Assembly: GCA_002482685.1 (NCBI GenBank)
Contig: DLGL01000067.1
Location: 1-7,072 of the forward strand
Direction: 5' to 3'
DNA from: Bacteriovoracaceae bacterium UBA7695
GTDB lineage: Bacteria > Bdellovibrionota > Bacteriovoracia > Bacteriovoracales > Bacteriovoracaceae
DNA: 7,072 nt
Part shown: positions 7,061-7,072 of the stretch, one piece after another
Layout of the letters: every line of letters starts with the position of its first letter
How positions within the stretch are numbered: the first letter of the stretch is position 1
Program-made: the position numbers and the translations under genes
Notes under the pieces: model-generated
What the model was told of the DNA's origin: nothing
Database searches by the model: none
What the model saw: only the letters and a program-made list of their open reading frames with translations

Positions 7061-7072
7061 CATCCACCTCTC
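6987..7072. repeat. Perfect 24-bp inverted repeat reaching the window end (fold-back)
   Basis: Bases 7049-7072 are the exact reverse complement of 6987-7010, with a 38-base loop (7011-7048). Outside the loop-side boundary the match stops at once (7011 against 7048). On the other side it runs to the last base, so it may extend beyond the window. CCGG (7007-7010 and 7049-7052) is self-complementary and could be the microhomology at a strand-switch junction. This pattern fits an inverted chimera from amplification or assembly better than a terminator, because it lies inside a conserved protein domain and has no T-tract. Confidence 0.9.

Noticed and set aside
6987..7072. 24-bp inverted repeat as a transcription terminator
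   Set aside because: The left arm encodes conserved S8 domain residues, the loop is 38 nt, and no T-tract is seen after the right arm before the window ends.

Overview
The window looks like a short contig from a Gram-negative bacterium with roughly 40 % G+C (judged by eye) that invests in secreted proteins. Three consecutive + strand genes each begin with a clear Sec-type signal peptide, and two of them encode proteases of different catalytic classes. Large periplasmic or exported proteins of this style, GTG starts behind AAGGA ribosome binding sites, and M36-like and S8 proteases would fit a Bdellovibrionota/Bacteriovorax-type or related deltaproteobacterial lineage. That assignment is inference; no marker gene in the window proves it.

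Layout. At the left edge (1-143, minus strand) is the N-terminus of a thiolase, cut by the window edge and divergent from the rest. The 181-bp intergenic region (144-324) holds an 18-bp inverted repeat (226-243) roughly midway between the two start codons. Next comes a complete secreted zinc metalloprotease of fungalysin (M36) type (325-2601), followed by a GC-rich hairpin that is probably its terminator (2607-2629). After a 140-bp gap carrying a possible promoter, a two-gene operon begins: a 1055-residue secreted protein I cannot assign to a family (2742-5909), and a subtilisin-family (S8) protease (5909-7060) coupled to it by a TAATG stop/start overlap.

The right end needs care. The last 24 bases (7049-7072) are a perfect reverse complement of 6987-7010, separated by a 38-base loop. 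This fold-back supplies the apparent stop codon of the S8 gene just before its catalytic serine block would be expected. The most economical reading is a fold-back chimera at a contig end, so the S8 gene is probably intact in the organism and only truncated here.

How the genes may work together: the metalloprotease and the serine protease are both exported and probably degrade extracellular, periplasmic or prey/host protein. The large orphan protein is tied to the serine protease by translational coupling, so it may be its substrate, partner or regulator. This is a hypothesis from gene order only. The thiolase belongs to acyl-CoA metabolism and is probably functionally unrelated.
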